Of a stretch of 49,322 nucleotides of DNA, positions 1-9,254 are shown piece by piece. The notes under the pieces were generated by a model. The model was not told the origin of the DNA. It saw only the letters and a program-made list of their open reading frames with translations, and made no database searches. The DNA is from Bacteroidales bacterium (GTDB lineage: Bacteria > Bacteroidota > Bacteroidia > Bacteroidales > Marinilabiliaceae): contig SUWW01000020.1 of assembly GCA_015061285.1 (NCBI GenBank), positions 1 to 49,322 of the forward strand, written 5' to 3'. Numbering within the stretch: the stretch's first letter is position 1; each line of letters begins with the position of its first letter. The translations under genes were made by a program, and so were the position numbers.

Positions 1-248
1 GTTCGCCGGAGCTTACGGCAAGGTTTTGTAATGACGCAAAAGTTCGCCGGAGCTTACGGCAAGGTTTTGTAATGATGACAAAGGTTCGCCATAGGTGATG
101 GCAAGGTTTTGTAACGACGCAGAAGTTCGCCATAGGTTATGGCAAGGTTTTGTAATGATGACAAAGGTTCGCCATAGGTGATGGCAAGGTTTTGTAACGA
201 CGCAGAAGTTCGCCATAGGTTATGGCAAGGTTTTGTAACGACGTAAAA
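1..248. repeat. Six-copy 41/42-bp tandem repeat array
   Basis: Six head-to-tail copies start at 1, 42, 84, 125, 167 and 208, each opening with GTTCGCC and carrying the core GGCAAGGTTTTGTAA. A seventh copy starts at 249 and breaks off after GTTCG. Copies 2 and 4 are 42 bp and end in ATGATGACAAAG; the other copies are 41 bp. Each unit contains a short inverted repeat: GCCG/CGGC in copies 1-2, GCCAT/ATGGC in 3 and 5, and GCCATA/TATGGC in 4 and 6. There are no unique spacers, so this is not a CRISPR array. The array may continue to the left of the window. I see no convincing gene in it; open frames across it only repeat the unit. Confidence 0.9.
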
Positions 249-366
249 GTTCGAAATGGAATACAGATTACGCAAATTGAACAGATTCACACAGATTTTT
301 ACCCCATAAATCTCTATAAATCTGCGTCATCTGTGTTTTCTGTGCGAAAAAAGTTCTCTGTGCCAT
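249..366. repeat. AT-rich intergenic stretch with CAGATT/ATCTG motifs
   Basis: After the array the sequence repeats short related words in both orientations (CAGATTACGCAAATT, CACACAGATT, AATCTGCGTCATCTGTG). This gives a loosely palindromic, non-coding stretch. A related fragment (GATCTGTGTCATCG...TCATCTGTGCGA) recurs around 31911-31940, so it is probably a dispersed intergenic repeat of this genome. No gene is visible. Confidence 0.5.
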
Positions 367-375
367 AATACGAAA

Positions 376-409
376 AGCGCCCCGCACTTCAGATGAAATG
401 CAGGGCGCT
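376..409 (-). terminator. Rho-independent terminator of nifJ
   Basis: An 11-base arm AGCGCCCCGCA (376-386) pairs, with one mismatch, with TGCAGGGCGCT (399-409). Read on the minus strand it is followed by TTTT. It lies 25 bases past the nifJ stop codon. Confidence 0.85.
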
Positions 410-434
410 ATATATATATACCTATTGATAGAAA

Positions 435-3400
435 TTAATCGATAGGCGCAGAGTAGTCGATACGGCTCAAACGTATGTATTGAGCGTAGCGGTCTTGAGC
501 TGCTTTCTTGGTAGCTGCGTAGAGTTCTTCAGCCTTTTCAGGGAGAGCTTTGCGCAACGAGAGGAAGCGAACTTCGCCGTCGAGATACTCTTGGAATTTA
601 TCCCAGTTAGGAGCTTTGCTATCCATTTGGAATGGGTTCTTGCCTTCTTCTGCGAGTCTTGGGTCGAAGCGCCAGAGATGCCAGTAACCGCACTCTACTG
701 CGCGACGCTCCTCTTCTTGGCTCTTACCCATGCCGCCTTTAGCCTTGAGGCCGTGGTTGATACATGGAGCGTAAGCAATAACGAGTGATGGACCAGGATA
801 AGCTTCAGCTTCTTTGATAGCCTTGAGGCACTGAGCATTGTCGGCACCCATAGCTATTTGAGCTACGTATACGTAACCATAGGTAGCCTGCATAAGGCCG
901 AGGTCTTTCTTCTTGATGCGTTTACCTGCAGCTGCGAATTGAGCAACGGCTGCGATAGGAGTAGCCTTAGAAGACTGACCACCGGTGTTAGAGTATACTT
1001 CGGTATCGATAACGAATACGTTGACATCTTCGCCACTTGCGAGCACGTGGTCGAGACCGCCGTAACCAATATCGTAAGAAGCACCGTCGCCACCGATAAT
1101 CCATTGGCTGCGTTTTACAAGGTAGTGGCTGAGTTCATCGAGCTGAGCGCAAACAGGGCAACCTGCAGCCTTACCCTTCTGGATTTCAGGGATAAGTTTA
1201 GCAGCTGCTTTCTTGCTGCCTTCAGCGTCGTTCTGATTTTCAATCCACTCTTGAGCAGCTGCTTTGTATTCAGCGCTGGTCTTGTCGGAAGCAATCATTT
1301 CGCCGAGCAAACGGGTGATACGCTCTTTCATCTTCTTGTTGGCAAGTACCATACCCATACCAAATTCGCCGAAGTCCTCGAAGAGTGAGTTAGCCCAAGC
1401 TGGACCTTGACCCTTCTCGTTCTTGGTATAAGGAGTAGAAGGTATAGAACCTGAATAGATAGAAGAGCAACCAGTAGCGTTGGCAATCATCTGACGGTCG
1501 CCGAAGAGTTGTGCGATGAGTTTTACGTATGGAGTCTCGCCGCAACCAGAACATGCACCGCTGAACTCGAAGAGAGGCGTAGCGAACTGTGAGTTCTTAG
1601 GATTAGCCTTGATGTCGACGAGGTCTTGCTTGCTGCTGACTTTCTTAACGCCGTAGTTCCAGTTAGCAGCCTCAACCTTAGCAGCTTCCGACTCTGGGTC
1701 GAATGCAACCATCTTGAGGGCTTGTTTGCCTTTCTCAGGGTTGTTACCCATACATACGTCAACACAGTTGCCGCAACCGAGACAGTCCATAACACCAACC
1801 TGCATACGGAAGAACATGCCTTTCATAGCTGCAGGAGCCTTCATCTCTATCATATCGCCATTGATGCCTGCTTTTTCTTCAGCAGTAGCAACGATAGGAC
1901 GGATACATGAGTGAGGACAAACGAAAGCACACTTGTTACATTGTATACAGTCGGCTGCATTCCATTGTGGAACAAATGCTGCTACGCCACGTTTCTCGTA
2001 AGCTGCAGTACCCTGCTCCCAAGTACCATCTTCGATGCCTTTGTAAGCCGAAACAGGAAGAAGGTCACCGTTTTGTGCGTTGATAGGACGAACAATCTTG
2101 TTGATGTATTCTGGATCGTCGTTCTTAACCTCAGCGTCGTCAGGGAGGTTAGCCCATGCTGGGTCAACTGCGAGAGTCTTGTATTCGCCACCACGGTCGA
2201 CAGCTGCATAGTTCTTATCAACAACGTCCTGACCCTTCTTGCCGTATGACTTAACGATGAATTTCTTCATCTGCTCTACAGCAAGTTCTACAGGGATAAC
2301 TTCTGTGATACGGAAGAATGCCGATTGGAGAATGGTGTTGGTACGGTTGCCAAGGCCAATCTCTTGAGCAATCTTGGTTGCGTTGATATAATATACAGTG
2401 ATATTATTCTTAGCGAAGTACTTCTTAACCTTGTTAGGCAAGTTCTTAGCGAGTTCTTCGCCTTCCCAAATGGTGTTCAAGAGGAACGTACCATTCTTCT
2501 GCAAACCACGAGTTACGTCATACATATGTAGATATGCTTGAACGTGGCAAGCTACGAAGTTAGGAGTCTTGATTTGGTATGTAGAACGAATATCGTTGTC
2601 GCCGAAACGGAGGTGTGAGCAGGTGAAACCACCCGACTTCTTCGAGTCGTAGCTGAAGTAAGCTTGGCAGTGCTTGTTGGTGTTGTCACCAATAATCTTC
2701 ACTGAGTTCTTGTTTGCACCTACAGTACCGTCGGCACCAAGACCGAAGAATTTAGCCTCGAAGATGCCTTCGCCACCCATAGGAATCTCCTCTTTAGCAG
2801 GAAGTGAGGTATAGGTAACATCATCATTGATACCAATGGTGAAGTGATCTTTTGGTTTTGGCAATGCGAGGTTTTCGTATACGGTAGTAATCATGGTAGG
2901 AGTGGTATCGCAAGAGCCGAGACCATAGCGACCACCAACGATTACAGGAGCATTAGGCTGACCATAGAATGCAGCTTTTACGTCCAAGTAGAGAGGTTCG
3001 CCGTCAGCGCCTGGCTCTTTGGTACGATCGAGCACTGCGATAGCCTTAACCGTCTTAGGAACAGAAGCGAGCAAACGTTCTACAGAGAATGGACGATAGA
3101 GGTGAACGCTTACCATACCAACTTTCTCGCCCTTCTTGGTGAGGTAGTCGATAGCTTCGCGAGCAGCCTCGGTAGCAGAACCCATAAGTATGATTACGCG
3201 ATCTGCATCTGCTGCACCATAATATGTAAATGGTTTATATGTACGACCAGTAATCTTAGAGATTTCGTCCATATATTTCTCAACAACAGCAGGAACTGCG
3301 TCATAGTATGGATTACAGCTCTCGCGGTGAGCGAAGAATGTCTCAGGGTTCTCGGCCATACCTTTAGCCTGAGGATGCTCAGGAGAGAGTGCACGTTCGC

Positions 3401-4016
3401 GGAACTCTTTGATCTTGTCCCAACGAACGAGAGGACGAAGATCTTCCATATCCATGAGTTCAATCTTGTGATACTCGTGTGAAGTGCGGAAACCATCGAA
3501 GAAGTTGATGAATGGAACGCGGGTCTCAATTGATGCCAAGTGAGCCACAGCAGCCAAATCCATAACCTCTTGTACCGAACCTTCGCAGAACATAGCAAAG
3601 CCAGTCTGACGGCAAGCCATAACGTCGCCGTGGTCACCGAAGATACAGAGTGAGTGAGTAGCAAGTGTACGCGCCGAAACGTGGAATACAGATGGCAGCA
3701 ACTCACCACCAATCTTATACATATTAGGAATCATCAACAAGAGACCTTGCGATGCGGTGAAGGTGGTTGTGAGCGCACCAGCTTGGAGTGAACCGTGAAC
3801 AGCACCAGCAGCGCCGCCTTCCGATTGCATCTCTTGCACGCTTACGGTGTCACCGAAGAGGTTCTTACGTCCTTGTGCAGACCACTCATCTACGTGCTCT
3901 GCCATTGGCGACGAAGGTGTGATTGGATAGATAGCTGCAACCTCAGTAAACATATATGCTATGTGAGCTGCGGCTTCGTTACCATCACAAGTGATAAACT
4001 TCTTTTCTTTTGCCAT
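435..4016 (-). CDS. nifJ: Pyruvate:ferredoxin (flavodoxin) oxidoreductase
   Basis: Homodimeric cytoplasmic enzyme that converts pyruvate and CoA to acetyl-CoA and CO2, reducing ferredoxin or flavodoxin. It is a full-length single-chain PFOR of 1193 residues. The N-terminus has the alpha-subunit signature (DGNEAAAHIAYMFTEVAAIYPITPSSPMAEH). Two ferredoxin-type 4Fe-4S motifs lie around residues 680-750 (CIQCNKCAFVCPHSC and CLGCGNCVDVC). A third cysteine cluster (GACSGCGETPY) and the thiamine-diphosphate motif (GDGASYDIGYGG...VYSNTGGQSS) are in the C-terminal half. I chose the ATG at 4016 because the frame upstream of it offers only a TTG. The gene follows an ATPase gene with a 58-base gap and ends in a clear terminator. 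A flavodoxin gene at 36366-36851 could be an electron partner. Confidence 0.98.
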   Translation of the reverse strand: MAKEKKFITCDGNEAAAHIAYMFTEVAAIYPITPSSPMAEHVDEWSAQGRKNLFGDTVSVQEMQSEGGAAGAVHGSLQAGALTTTFTASQGLLLMIPNMYKIGGELLPSVFHVSARTLATHSLCIFGDHGDVMACRQTGFAMFCEGSVQEVMDLAAVAHLASIETRVPFINFFDGFRTSHEYHKIELMDMEDLRPLVRWDKIKEFRERALSPEHPQAKGMAENPETFFAHRESCNPYYDAVPAVVEKYMDEISKITGRTYKPFTYYGAADADRVIILMGSATEAAREAIDYLTKKGEKVGMVSVHLYRPFSVERLLASVPKTVKAIAVLDRTKEPGADGEPLYLDVKAAFYGQPNAPVIVGGRYGLGSCDTTPTMITTVYENLALPKPKDHFTIGINDDVTYTSLPAKEEIPMGGEGIFEAKFFGLGADGTVGANKNSVKIIGDNTNKHCQAYFSYDSKKSGGFTCSHLRFGDNDIRSTYQIKTPNFVACHVQAYLHMYDVTRGLQKNGTFLLNTIWEGEELAKNLPNKVKKYFAKNNITVYYINATKIAQEIGLGNRTNTILQSAFFRITEVIPVELAVEQMKKFIVKSYGKKGQDVVDKNYAAVDRGGEYKTLAVDPAWANLPDDAEVKNDDPEYINKIVRPINAQNGDLLPVSAYKGIEDGTWEQGTAAYEKRGVAAFVPQWNAADCIQCNKCAFVCPHSCIRPIVATAEEKAGINGDMIEMKAPAAMKGMFFRMQVGVMDCLGCGNCVDVCMGNNPEKGKQALKMVAFDPESEAAKVEAANWNYGVKKVSSKQDLVDIKANPKNSQFATPLFEFSGACSGCGETPYVKLIAQLFGDRQMIANATGCSSIYSGSIPSTPYTKNEKGQGPAWANSLFEDFGEFGMGMVLANKKMKERITRLLGEMIASDKTSAEYKAAAQEWIENQNDAEGSKKAAAKLIPEIQKGKAAGCPVCAQLDELSHYLVKRSQWIIGGDGASYDIGYGGLDHVLASGEDVNVFVIDTEVYSNTGGQSSKATPIAAVAQFAAAGKRIKKKDLGLMQATYGYVYVAQIAMGADNAQCLKAIKEAEAYPGPSLVIAYAPCINHGLKAKGGMGKSQEEERRAVECGYWHLWRFDPRLAEEGKNPFQMDSKAPNWDKFQEYLDGEVRFLSLRKALPEKAEELYAATKKAAQDRYAQYIRLSRIDYSAPID

Positions 4017-4074
4017 TTTCTTTGTTTTAGTTACTAACAATTATTTTGATTTATGTTGTTCTTAGTATTGTATA

Positions 4075-5241
4075 CTAATATCTAAATCCGAATAGCCACA
4101 ATGGTATGGTGCTACCCTCGCCTATCTCTATCATCTCTTTAGCGTGTATCACGTCTTGATAGCTTCGCTTGGGCGCATTGCCTATGCAGAAAAATGTAGA
4201 GCCATCTACACAAAAATCACCTTTTTTGCCTCGAGTGAGCGTATGTATATACCCCAACTGATTGAAAAAGAATGTTTTGTACAGAGCATTTGTTTCTACT
4301 CCACCATAATTACACAGATACATCAAGTTCGGATTTTGCATAAATATGTGTGCAGGCTTCTTACCTTCCGAGTCGCCCTCTTGATAGAGCAAATGTATCA
4401 GTCGCGCTTGCTTGAGGTAGACCAAATAGTTCATCACCGTAGCGCGCGAAGTCTCTATTTCGGTAGCAAGTTTACTTACGTTTGGCTGAAATGGCGCATC
4501 GTGTGCTATCAAGTATAGCAGTTTGCGCAACTTAGGCATACATTTATATTCCACCTGCTTCAGGTAGCCAATCTCAATCTCGAGCACAAGGTTGATGGTC
4601 TTTATCATCTCCACGAACACATTCTCTTCGTCGAGGAAATATGGATAGAAACCATGATGCAAATAGTCGTCGAAATAGGCAAGCGGGCGAATCTTCGAAG
4701 TCACCTCTTGTGCTATCTCACGATGATTGACAACAATTTCGTCGAGCGTATGTTTCTGAAAATTTTCGCCCGTAATATGATTCACATATTCGCGAAACGA
4801 GAAGCCCTCCAAGCTATACACTTTTACATATCCATGCAATTCGGGATTCTCCTCTTTCAGTCGCATCACTGGCGAACCAGTAAATACAATATGAAGCTCT
4901 GGGAAATTATCATAACAATAGCGCAACTCTTTACTCCAATCTGGATATTTATACACCTGATCAAGCAAAAGAGTATTACCTCCAAGTTTGCGAAAGTCGT
5001 CGGCAAGGTCGATTATGGAGTGCGTAGAGAAGTAGAAGTTGTTAAGATCTACATACAAGCACCGCTTCGACTGACCTATTGCCTTGGCATAATTGAGTAG
5101 AAAAGTCGTTTTACCAATGCCACGCGACCCCTTGATACCTATGAGTCTGGCAGTCCAATCGATGTCATCCATCAGACCTCGACGAATCCAAGGTTTGAGA
5201 TCTCGCACCAAATCGTCGTGTATTTTATAAAGACTTTGCAT
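4075..5241 (-). CDS. AAA-family ATP-binding protein (AAA_14/DUF4143-like)
   Basis: A 388-residue soluble P-loop ATPase of the kind common and multi-copy in Bacteroidota and archaea. The Walker A motif GSRGIGKTT is at residues 38-46. A region like the Walker B and sensor segments follows (LLLDQVYKYPDW; ELHIVFTGSPVMRL). The C-terminal half holds a winged-helix-like segment (LATEIETSRATVMNYLVYLKQ, about 250-275) and a nuclease-fold-like tail, as in DUF4143 proteins. The biological role of this family is not established. Some members are suspected to belong to toxin-antitoxin or mobile loci, but no partner gene is visible here. It has a promoter-like box just upstream and could be co-transcribed with nifJ, 58 bases downstream. 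Confidence 0.85.
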   Translation of the reverse strand: MQSLYKIHDDLVRDLKPWIRRGLMDDIDWTARLIGIKGSRGIGKTTFLLNYAKAIGQSKRCLYVDLNNFYFSTHSIIDLADDFRKLGGNTLLLDQVYKYPDWSKELRYCYDNFPELHIVFTGSPVMRLKEENPELHGYVKVYSLEGFSFREYVNHITGENFQKHTLDEIVVNHREIAQEVTSKIRPLAYFDDYLHHGFYPYFLDEENVFVEMIKTINLVLEIEIGYLKQVEYKCMPKLRKLLYLIAHDAPFQPNVSKLATEIETSRATVMNYLVYLKQARLIHLLYQEGDSEGKKPAHIFMQNPNLMYLCNYGGVETNALYKTFFFNQLGYIHTLTRGKKGDFCVDGSTFFCIGNAPKRSYQDVIHAKEMIEIGEGSTIPLWLFGFRY

Positions 5242-5262
5242 CTACACTTGATATGACGGTGG

Positions 5263-5270
5263 CAAAATTA
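5263..5270 (-). promoter_or_regulatory. -7 box upstream of the ATPase gene
   Basis: On the minus strand this reads TAATTTTG, an exact match to the Bacteroidota -7 consensus TAnnTTTG. It lies 21 bases upstream of the start codon at 5241. No good -33 box is visible. Confidence 0.5.
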
Positions 5271-5510
5271 TGCATCAAAACGTAAGTTTTGCTATTTGCA
5301 CTTTACATTTTTAGCCTCAAAGTGTAATTTGTAATTAGTAAAAAGAACGCAGAATTGATTTCTGTAAATACTTAGTTATTAGCGCAAACGTTTGTACAGA
5401 AGTATATTTATGCATATTTATAACATCCCCAAATGCATACATTTTCATTTTCATCTTAGAACATATAGTCTAAAAACACCGGATTATACACATAAAATGT
5501 GTCCAAATCT

Positions 5511-5542
5511 TTTCTATCTGCGTTTTCTGTATGTTATTTTTG
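5511..5542 (+). promoter_or_regulatory. Promoter of the glsA-glsB operon
   Basis: TTTC (5511-5514), 20 bases, then TATTTTTG (5535-5542), matching the Bacteroidota -33/-7 layout. It overlaps the upstream in-frame ATG at 5531, so that ATG would lie ahead of the transcript. This supports translation starting at 5570. The rest of 5242-5569 is AT-rich and contains nothing else I can name. Confidence 0.6.
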
Positions 5543-5569
5543 CATGCATATACAAAGGGAAAAAAGTTT

Positions 5570-6412
5570 ATGAAAAAAACATACCCTGCCGACCTTGATC
5601 CGGAACTACTCATCGACATCGATAAAGTGCTCGAGACAAAAGCTCCTAAACTCAAGCGTTGGCTGCCTCGCTTCGTTGTAAGCTACCTCAAACACATTGT
5701 ACATCAGGACGATGTGAACGACTTCATAGTATCAAAGCGGTACTCTATTGGTATTCCATACGCAAAGGATATATATGAAAAATTCGGCGCCACGGTGAGC
5801 ATCTTCGGGCTCGAGAATTTGCCCGACGAAGGCCGATTCATCTTCGCATCGAACCACCCTATGGGCGGACTCGACGGCATGGCTTTCATCCACGCTGTGG
5901 GCAAGAAATTCCAGAACCTCAAGTTCCCCGTGAATGACATTCTGCTCTTCGTGAAGAATTTTCGCGACATATTCTTGCCAGTAAACAAGACAGGCCCCAC
6001 AGGCCGACATGCAGCCGAGTTAATGGAAGAGGCTTTTGCAAGTGACAATCAAATACTTATGTTTCCTGCAGGACTTTGTTCGCGCAAGATAAACGGCAAA
6101 ATTGTCGACCTCGAATGGAAGAAAGGTTTTGTAAGTAAAGCCATTCAGTATCAGCGAGATATTATTCCTGTATACATATCGGGGCGCAACAGCAATTTCT
6201 TCTACAACCTTAGCAACATACGTAAGAAATTAGGTATAAAAGTGAATATAGAGATGCTCTACCTCGTGGACGAGATGTACAAACAGAAAGGTCGACACAT
6301 AGATGTATACTTCGGGAAGCCAATAAAATGGCAGACCCTTGAGAATCGACCACCACGCGAAGTGGCACAAGAGATCAAAAAAATCTCAGAAAATCTATAT
6401 ACACAGAAATAA
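5570..6412 (+). CDS. glsA: PlsC-like O-acyltransferase, probably glycine-lipid synthesis
   Basis: A 280-residue acyltransferase of the 1-acylglycerol-3-phosphate acyltransferase fold, acting at the inner membrane. The acceptor motif is SNHPMGGLDG at residues 94-103; His96 and Asp102 are five residues apart instead of the usual four. FPAG (motif III) and a later PVYISG (motif IV) are also present. The next gene is a GNAT N-acyltransferase of the OlsB/GlsB type. In Bacteroides such a pair makes glycine lipids: GlsB N-acylates glycine and GlsA then adds an O-linked fatty acid. The assignment rests on this pairing; a general lysophospholipid acyltransferase is the alternative. The start at MKKTYP fits the promoter upstream. 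Confidence 0.8.
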   Translation: MKKTYPADLDPELLIDIDKVLETKAPKLKRWLPRFVVSYLKHIVHQDDVNDFIVSKRYSIGIPYAKDIYEKFGATVSIFGLENLPDEGRFIFASNHPMGGLDGMAFIHAVGKKFQNLKFPVNDILLFVKNFRDIFLPVNKTGPTGRHAAELMEEAFASDNQILMFPAGLCSRKINGKIVDLEWKKGFVSKAIQYQRDIIPVYISGRNSNFFYNLSNIRKKLGIKVNIEMLYLVDEMYKQKGRHIDVYFGKPIKWQTLENRPPREVAQEIKKISENLYTQK

Positions 6413-6452
6413 AACTACGAAATTTAGCGATTGAAAATAGATAGTTTCGAAC

Positions 6453-7388
6453 ATGTCAGAACCAATAATAGAACCCGTATCACGCGAAGAACTTGAGCGC
6501 GAACTTACGCAAGAGCGCTTCGTACGCACTACGAACAAAGGCAACAACAAGATATTCGATTTCTCGGCACAAGAGGCACCTGCACTTATGCGCGAGGTGG
6601 GACGATTGCGCGAAATAGCATTCCGCATGGCTGGTGGCGGCACAGGCAAAAGCACAGATATTGACGAATACGACGTCAGCGACATACCTTTCCGTCAACT
6701 GATTGTGTGGGATCCTGACGAACGCGAAATTTTGGGCGGATATAGATACATACTTTGCAAAAACCTGCCCAAAAGCCAAGAAGGAACGCGCTATTTGGCC
6801 ACTTCGCATATGTTTCACTTCACCGAGAAATTTATCAACGAATATTTTCCTCAAACCATTGAACTCGGACGCTCTTTTGTTCAGCCACTTTATCAGAGCA
6901 GCAAAGCTGGAGCTAAGAGCATTTATGCACTCGACAACCTTTGGGACGGCCTCGGCTCGCTTGTGGTTGATAATAAAGACGTTAAGTACTTCTTTGGCAA
7001 AGTGACTATGTATACACACTTCAACCAGCAAGCACGCGACTACATACTTGGCTTCTGGCACAAATTCTTCGGCGACAAAGAGCGCCTCGTGTATGCATAC
7101 AAACCAATATCGATAGGCCTTTCAGAAAAAGATTGCGACGAGGTCTTCAATGGTAAAGATTTCAAAGAGAACTACATGATTCTTGTTCGCAAAGTGCGCG
7201 AATGTGGCGAACACATTCCACCCCTTGTGAATGCATATATGACTCTCTCGCCTTCGATGAAAGTCTACGACACAGCCATAAACGACGAATTTGGCGATGT
7301 GGAAGAGACCGGCATACTTATAAATTTGCACGACTTGTATGAGAGCAAAGCAGCTCGTCACATAAATACGTACAAACAAAAACAATAG
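6453..7388 (+). CDS. glsB: OlsB/GlsB-type N-acyltransferase (GNAT, hemolysin-like)
   Basis: A 311-residue cytoplasmic protein of the Acetyltransf_5 (ornithine-acyl[acyl carrier protein] N-acyltransferase) family. Typical family segments are seen: RLREIAFRMAGGGTGK near residue 50, DEYD, then the central ELGRSFVQPLYQ followed by LWDGLG. Members attach a 3-hydroxy fatty acid from acyl-ACP to the amino group of glycine or ornithine. In Bacteroidota this is the first step of glycine (flavolipin-type) lipid synthesis. It starts 40 bases after the O-acyltransferase gene and ends 3 bases before the histidine kinase gene, so the three are almost certainly one transcript. Confidence 0.85.
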   Translation: MSEPIIEPVSREELERELTQERFVRTTNKGNNKIFDFSAQEAPALMREVGRLREIAFRMAGGGTGKSTDIDEYDVSDIPFRQLIVWDPDEREILGGYRYILCKNLPKSQEGTRYLATSHMFHFTEKFINEYFPQTIELGRSFVQPLYQSSKAGAKSIYALDNLWDGLGSLVVDNKDVKYFFGKVTMYTHFNQQARDYILGFWHKFFGDKERLVYAYKPISIGLSEKDCDEVFNGKDFKENYMILVRKVRECGEHIPPLVNAYMTLSPSMKVYDTAINDEFGDVEETGILINLHDLYESKAARHINTYKQKQ

Positions 7389-7391
7389 TTT

Positions 7392-9038
7392 ATGCGCCAT
7401 TCACTCATAAATTTACTTGTAGTTTGGATGCTTCTACAGTTTAGCTCGGTGTCGGCACAAGAAACCGACACTGTGCAAAACACGCCCGACATCAATCGCA
7501 TAATTTCGTTAGGCGAGACATACCAAATAGCAGGAAATTTAGACAAGGCTCGACAGTTATACCACATTGCACTCCAATCGGCAAACAACACCTACGACCG
7601 GTGGCGTGCTGTGGATTATTTGTCGAACGTGTGCGCACTTATGAACCGCAAGAGTGAAGCTTTTAGTACGTATGAAAAATTTCTCAATACCCCCGAAGCA
7701 AAAGCCGACACAACCATCTTGGCTTACACTTACGATGGTATTGGCTGCATCTGTTTTTTGAATGGCGACTACGTCAAGTCGGTGAAATATCTCGACTTGG
7801 CCGAAAAATTTTCAGGTACAATACGCCACGACATACATTTCCGCGCAAAACTCAAGTTCGACCATGGACGCACCCGACTCGTGGCTGGCGATGTGCACAT
7901 GGCAGAGTTTTATCTTCAACAAGCAGAAGAACTTGTAAACGAGACACACGACTACCTTGGCCACGTGGAGTTGTATGAAGCTTTTGCCCAACTCTACAAG
8001 AAGATGGGCGACTATGAAAAAGCTTACCAATACGCGCTGAAATACCAGCATTACCACGATGCTAAGATGCAAGAGACTATGCATTCGTCGCTAATATCGA
8101 CAATTGAAGGTGAGGACGGCAATAATTCTCAATTTGTTCTCGACCAATCGACAAGCAACGAACTGCATGAGCTACTGCTCGAATACACAGAAAAAAACCA
8201 CAGAATGGGTGTTGTGGTATACATCTCGTTGTGTATAGCTCTATTTATGGCAGTTTGTGTGATAGTGCTTATTTGGTTCAACCATCGCCACAAAAAGAGA
8301 ATAAAGATTCTGCACAAACAATCGCACGACATTGCACGAGTGTCGGCAGCCGCATCGTCGGAACTCGCGAACACATTCAAGAAAATAATCGACGAGTCGA
8401 ACCTACAAATACAATATGCAGCCGCACAAGACGACGTCGACAAACTTACATATAGCAGCAATATATATAAAGCCACTTTGCAGTCGTTTCAATCTGCTAT
8501 CAACATTCTGTATTGGGTACAACTGAGCGAACAGATACGCACAAACATTATTGGCTTGAAAGTGGGCTTCTCAATAGAACTACTTGTCGACCTTTGCCGA
8601 TACTATGCTGAGAGTAAAGGCGTAAATATCAATGTAAATATTGACAATAACGACAACGATGCCGAAGCATTGGTCGATGAAGTGTGCTTTGCCATAATAC
8701 TTCACAATTTGCTCATCAACGCTATAAAATACACTGCCGCTGGTGGACGCGTAACAATCTCTGAACAAGTGATGCACGACTACATATATATAAGCGTAGA
8801 AGACACTGGCATTGGAATGACTCGCGAAGCTATAGATAAAACTTATGGCGACACATATATAAAAAGTTCCTTAGGAACGAACAACGAGAAAGGTTCGGGC
8901 ATCGGTTTGCTTGTGTGCCGCAAACTCATAAAGATTAACCACGGAGAGTTGAAAATAGAGAGTGAGCGAGGCTTAGGCACAAAAGTGACATTCTCGCTAC
9001 CCAACAAAAACAAGCCCAAACGCGATAAATTCATATAA
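7392..9038 (+). CDS. TPR-containing membrane sensor histidine kinase
   Basis: A 548-residue protein with an N-terminal signal peptide (cleavage near VSAQ), a periplasmic region of TPR-like helical repeats (about 35-230), one membrane segment (about 267-291), a dimerisation region and a C-terminal HATPase domain. The ATP-binding boxes are clear: N box HNLLINAIKYT, G1 DTGIGM, and G2 GSGIGLLVCRKL. The phospho-acceptor region is atypical. The best candidate is His312 in SHDIARVSAAAS, which keeps HD but lacks the usual proline. No response regulator is encoded nearby. The start codon lies 3 bases after the preceding gene and xseB begins immediately after its stop, so expression is likely coupled to lipid-synthesis genes. 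Confidence 0.85.
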   Translation: MRHSLINLLVVWMLLQFSSVSAQETDTVQNTPDINRIISLGETYQIAGNLDKARQLYHIALQSANNTYDRWRAVDYLSNVCALMNRKSEAFSTYEKFLNTPEAKADTTILAYTYDGIGCICFLNGDYVKSVKYLDLAEKFSGTIRHDIHFRAKLKFDHGRTRLVAGDVHMAEFYLQQAEELVNETHDYLGHVELYEAFAQLYKKMGDYEKAYQYALKYQHYHDAKMQETMHSSLISTIEGEDGNNSQFVLDQSTSNELHELLLEYTEKNHRMGVVVYISLCIALFMAVCVIVLIWFNHRHKKRIKILHKQSHDIARVSAAASSELANTFKKIIDESNLQIQYAAAQDDVDKLTYSSNIYKATLQSFQSAINILYWVQLSEQIRTNIIGLKVGFSIELLVDLCRYYAESKGVNINVNIDNNDNDAEALVDEVCFAIILHNLLINAIKYTAAGGRVTISEQVMHDYIYISVEDTGIGMTREAIDKTYGDTYIKSSLGTNNEKGSGIGLLVCRKLIKINHGELKIESERGLGTKVTFSLPNKNKPKRDKFI

Positions 9039-9254
9039 ATGAAACAGACCGACATGAGCTACGACAATGCCTTGAAAGAAGTCGAAAACATTATTTCTAA
9101 ACTACAAGGCAACGATGGACAACAATGTCCTTTCGACGAGGTGATAGAAGAAGTTGAACACGCGGTGAAACTTCTCAACGAATGCAAGAAAAAACTTATC
9201 AAGACCGAAGAGCGCATGAACAAACTCTTTGAAGAGTCTAACGAACAAGCTTAA
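9039..9254 (+). CDS. xseB: Exodeoxyribonuclease VII small subunit
   Basis: A 71-residue helical protein with the family pattern (SYDNALKEVENIISKLQ...FDEVIEEVEHAVKLLNECKKKLIKTEERMNKLFEE). Several small subunits bind the large subunit XseA to form the nuclease that degrades single-stranded DNA to oligonucleotides. The ATG directly abuts the kinase stop codon; MSYDNAL at 9054 is an alternative start. The xseA gene is not in the window. The 3' end overlaps the convergent AlaX-like gene by 17 bases. Confidence 0.9.
   Translation: MKQTDMSYDNALKEVENIISKLQGNDGQQCPFDEVIEEVEHAVKLLNECKKKLIKTEERMNKLFEESNEQA

Noticed and set aside
1-248. CRISPR array
   Set aside because: The whole 41/42-bp unit is repeated without unique spacers, and no cas gene is in the window.
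5531-5569. Upstream ATG extending the O-acyltransferase by 13 residues
   Set aside because: It lies before the transcript start implied by the promoter box at 5535-5542.
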